The notes below the pieces were generated by a model that worked only from the letters and a program-made list of their open reading frames with translations, made no database searches and had not been told where the DNA came from. Source: JAKPQD01 sp029572965 (GTDB lineage Bacteria > Bacteroidota > Bacteroidia > Bacteroidales > DTGW01). From it: a stretch of 8,070 nt of DNA. Location: positions 1 to 8,070 of the forward strand of contig DAOSPF010000108.1 in NCBI GenBank assembly GCA_035374585.1, given 5' to 3'. How positions within the stretch are numbered: the stretch's first letter is position 1; each line of letters opens with the position of its first letter. Shown here one piece after another: positions 6,975-8,070 of this stretch. The translations under genes were made by a program, and so were the position numbers.

Positions 6975-6982
6975 TAGTTTTG
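6975..6982 (+). promoter_or_regulatory. Candidate -7 promoter element for the outer-membrane beta-barrel gene
   Basis: TAGTTTTG matches the Bacteroidetes -7 consensus TAnnTTTG. A possible -33 core, TTG at 6955-6957, lies 17 bp upstream, slightly shorter than the usual 19-21 bp. Transcription would begin near 6988, giving a leader of roughly 32 nt before the ATG at 7020, which is reasonable. Confidence 0.45.
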
Positions 6983-7019
6983 TATCATAAAAATAACAAT
7001 TTACTTATCGTACAAAACA

Positions 7020-8070
7020 ATGAAAAAAAATAACCAGCAATCAAGAGCAAAAACCTGGTCTAAACAAGTCAAAATGTATTGTTTAGCCGGTTTATTGATG
7101 GTGTCAGCTTTAAGCAGTTTCGGAGCTGCCCGTTTTTATGAAGTTACTGGCAATGTCAGTAGCAAAGAAGGCAATGAGCCAGTAATTTATGCATTAGTAG
7201 CTTTGGGGTCTCAGGCCGATAGCAGTATTGTGATGACAACATATACTGACAGTTTAGGTAATTACCAGTTAGCTAACGTCACGGACGGAGATTATTACAT
7301 TCTTGCCCAAATGGTAGGTTATGACAAAGTTAAAGAACCTATCATGCTGGATACTACAAAGAATAACGTCCGAAAGGATTTTCAACTTTCTATAAAACAA
7401 ACTAAAGAGGTGAATGTAGTGGCCAAAAGGCCGTTTATTGAGTCAAAATCCGACCGTTTGGTAATGAATATGGATGCACAGCTTGCTTCTGTTGGCGAAT
7501 CAGTTTTTGAAAACCTGAAAAAAGCTCCCGGGGTTTATATTGACAAAGATGACAACATCAACCTTCGTGGTAAACAGGGCGTGTTGGTTATGGTAAACGA
7601 AAAACCCACCTATCTGTCTGGCAACCAGTTAACCAATTACTTAAAAGGCATGCAGGTGTCAGAGGTGGAGAAAATTGAGATTATCATCAACCCTCCTGCA
7701 AAATATGATGCCTCAGGTAATTCGGGCATTATTAACATTAAGTTGAAAAAGAACAGCAAAATTGGGTTGAATGGTACCATGTGGGCAGGAGCCTGGCGTA
7801 GCGAATATACCAGCGGCAACTTTGGCGGCAATGCGAACTATCGCGCAGGGAAGCTCAATGTTTTTGCCAGTGTTTATCCGGGCGAGTATAAAGGTTACAA
7901 CACTATGGATTTGGACAGATATGTGCAATTCAACAATATGACTACAAAACTTTCACAGTTTAGCCGTGGCAACTGGGATTATAAAGTGCTAGGATATAAT
8001 GCTGGTGCAGATTATGACCTGAGCAGTCGCCAAACAATTGGTTTTATGACCCGTTTGGGGAACAACATAG
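7020..8070 (+). CDS. Outer-membrane beta-barrel / TonB-receptor-like protein with carboxypeptidase-regulatory-like domain (3'-truncated by window)
   Basis: The open frame gives 350 residues and runs off the window. Residues 1-36 form a signal peptide: a basic n-region, then the hydrophobic stretch CLAGLLMVSALSSFGA. An in-frame Met at residue 19 could also start it, but the upstream ATG fits the promoter position. Residues about 40-125 look like a CarboxypepD_reg/CnaB-like beta-sandwich (EVTGNV, then TDSLGNYQLANV). Residues about 130-245 resemble a receptor plug domain, with ENLKKAPGVYID at 164-175, NLRGKQGVLVMVNEKP at 181-196 and KIEIIINPPAKYDASG at 218-233. After that, alternating polar/aromatic strands begin the barrel. 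The pattern fits the OMP_b-brl_3 'outer membrane beta-barrel family protein' group. I see no sign of SusC-specific extensions, and no susD can be seen. It is divergent from the kdu operon and shares its regulatory region. The transported substrate is unknown. Confidence 0.85.
   Translation, partial: MKKNNQQSRAKTWSKQVKMYCLAGLLMVSALSSFGAARFYEVTGNVSSKEGNEPVIYALVALGSQADSSIVMTTYTDSLGNYQLANVTDGDYYILAQMVGYDKVKEPIMLDTTKNNVRKDFQLSIKQTKEVNVVAKRPFIESKSDRLVMNMDAQLASVGESVFENLKKAPGVYIDKDDNINLRGKQGVLVMVNEKPTYLSGNQLTNYLKGMQVSEVEKIEIIINPPAKYDASGNSGIINIKLKKNSKIGLNGTMWAGAWRSEYTSGNFGGNANYRAGKLNVFASVYPGEYKGYNTMDLDRYVQFNNMTTKLSQFSRGNWDYKVLGYNAGADYDLSSRQTIGFMTRLGNNI

Noticed and set aside
1..8070. A new defence, mobile or RNA-based system.
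   Set aside because: I found no repeat-spacer array, transposase, integrase, toxin pair, tRNA or large structured RNA. All sizeable conserved frames belong to metabolic or envelope genes.

Overview
The window looks like chromosomal DNA from a member of the Bacteroidetes. The evidence is moderate-to-low GC content, start codons preceded by A-rich stretches instead of clear Shine-Dalgarno sites, a TAnnTTTG-type promoter element, and the families present: a DUF4861 protein, an exported GH105 hydrolase, and an outer-membrane beta-barrel protein with a carboxypeptidase-regulatory-like N-terminus. Genus cannot be read from this stretch.

Layout: (1) Positions 1-2648, plus strand, carry the 3' end of gltB and the complete gltD, the two subunits of glutamate synthase (nitrogen assimilation). 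They end at a strong stem-loop (2669-2703) lying between two convergent genes. (2) Positions 2714-6836, minus strand, hold a compact four-gene operon transcribed in the order kduI, kduD, DUF4861 gene, GH105 gene. The spacings are 1, 50 and 4 nt, and the 50-nt gap contains a hairpin. (3) Positions 6837-7019 are a 183-nt divergent intergenic region with a cluster of TTTACAA repeats, a separate 18-bp dyad and candidate promoters. (4) From 7020 to the window end, plus strand, runs the first 350 codons of an outer-membrane beta-barrel/TonB-receptor-like protein, cut off by the window edge. No gene-free stretch exceeds 300 nt.

How the genes fit together: GH105 enzymes release the 4,5-unsaturated uronic acid left on oligosaccharides by polysaccharide lyases. 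That sugar rearranges to 5-keto-4-deoxyuronate, which KduI isomerises and KduD reduces to 2-keto-3-deoxygluconate (KDG). The operon is therefore the downstream part of a uronate-polysaccharide utilisation locus, most likely for pectin or rhamnogalacturonan. Lyases, SusC/SusD and the KDG kinase and aldolase are not in the window. The DUF4861 protein has no function I can assign with confidence and is the main unknown here. I see no CRISPR array, tRNA, rRNA, insertion sequence or defence system. The most interesting non-coding signal is the repeat-rich divergent regulatory region.
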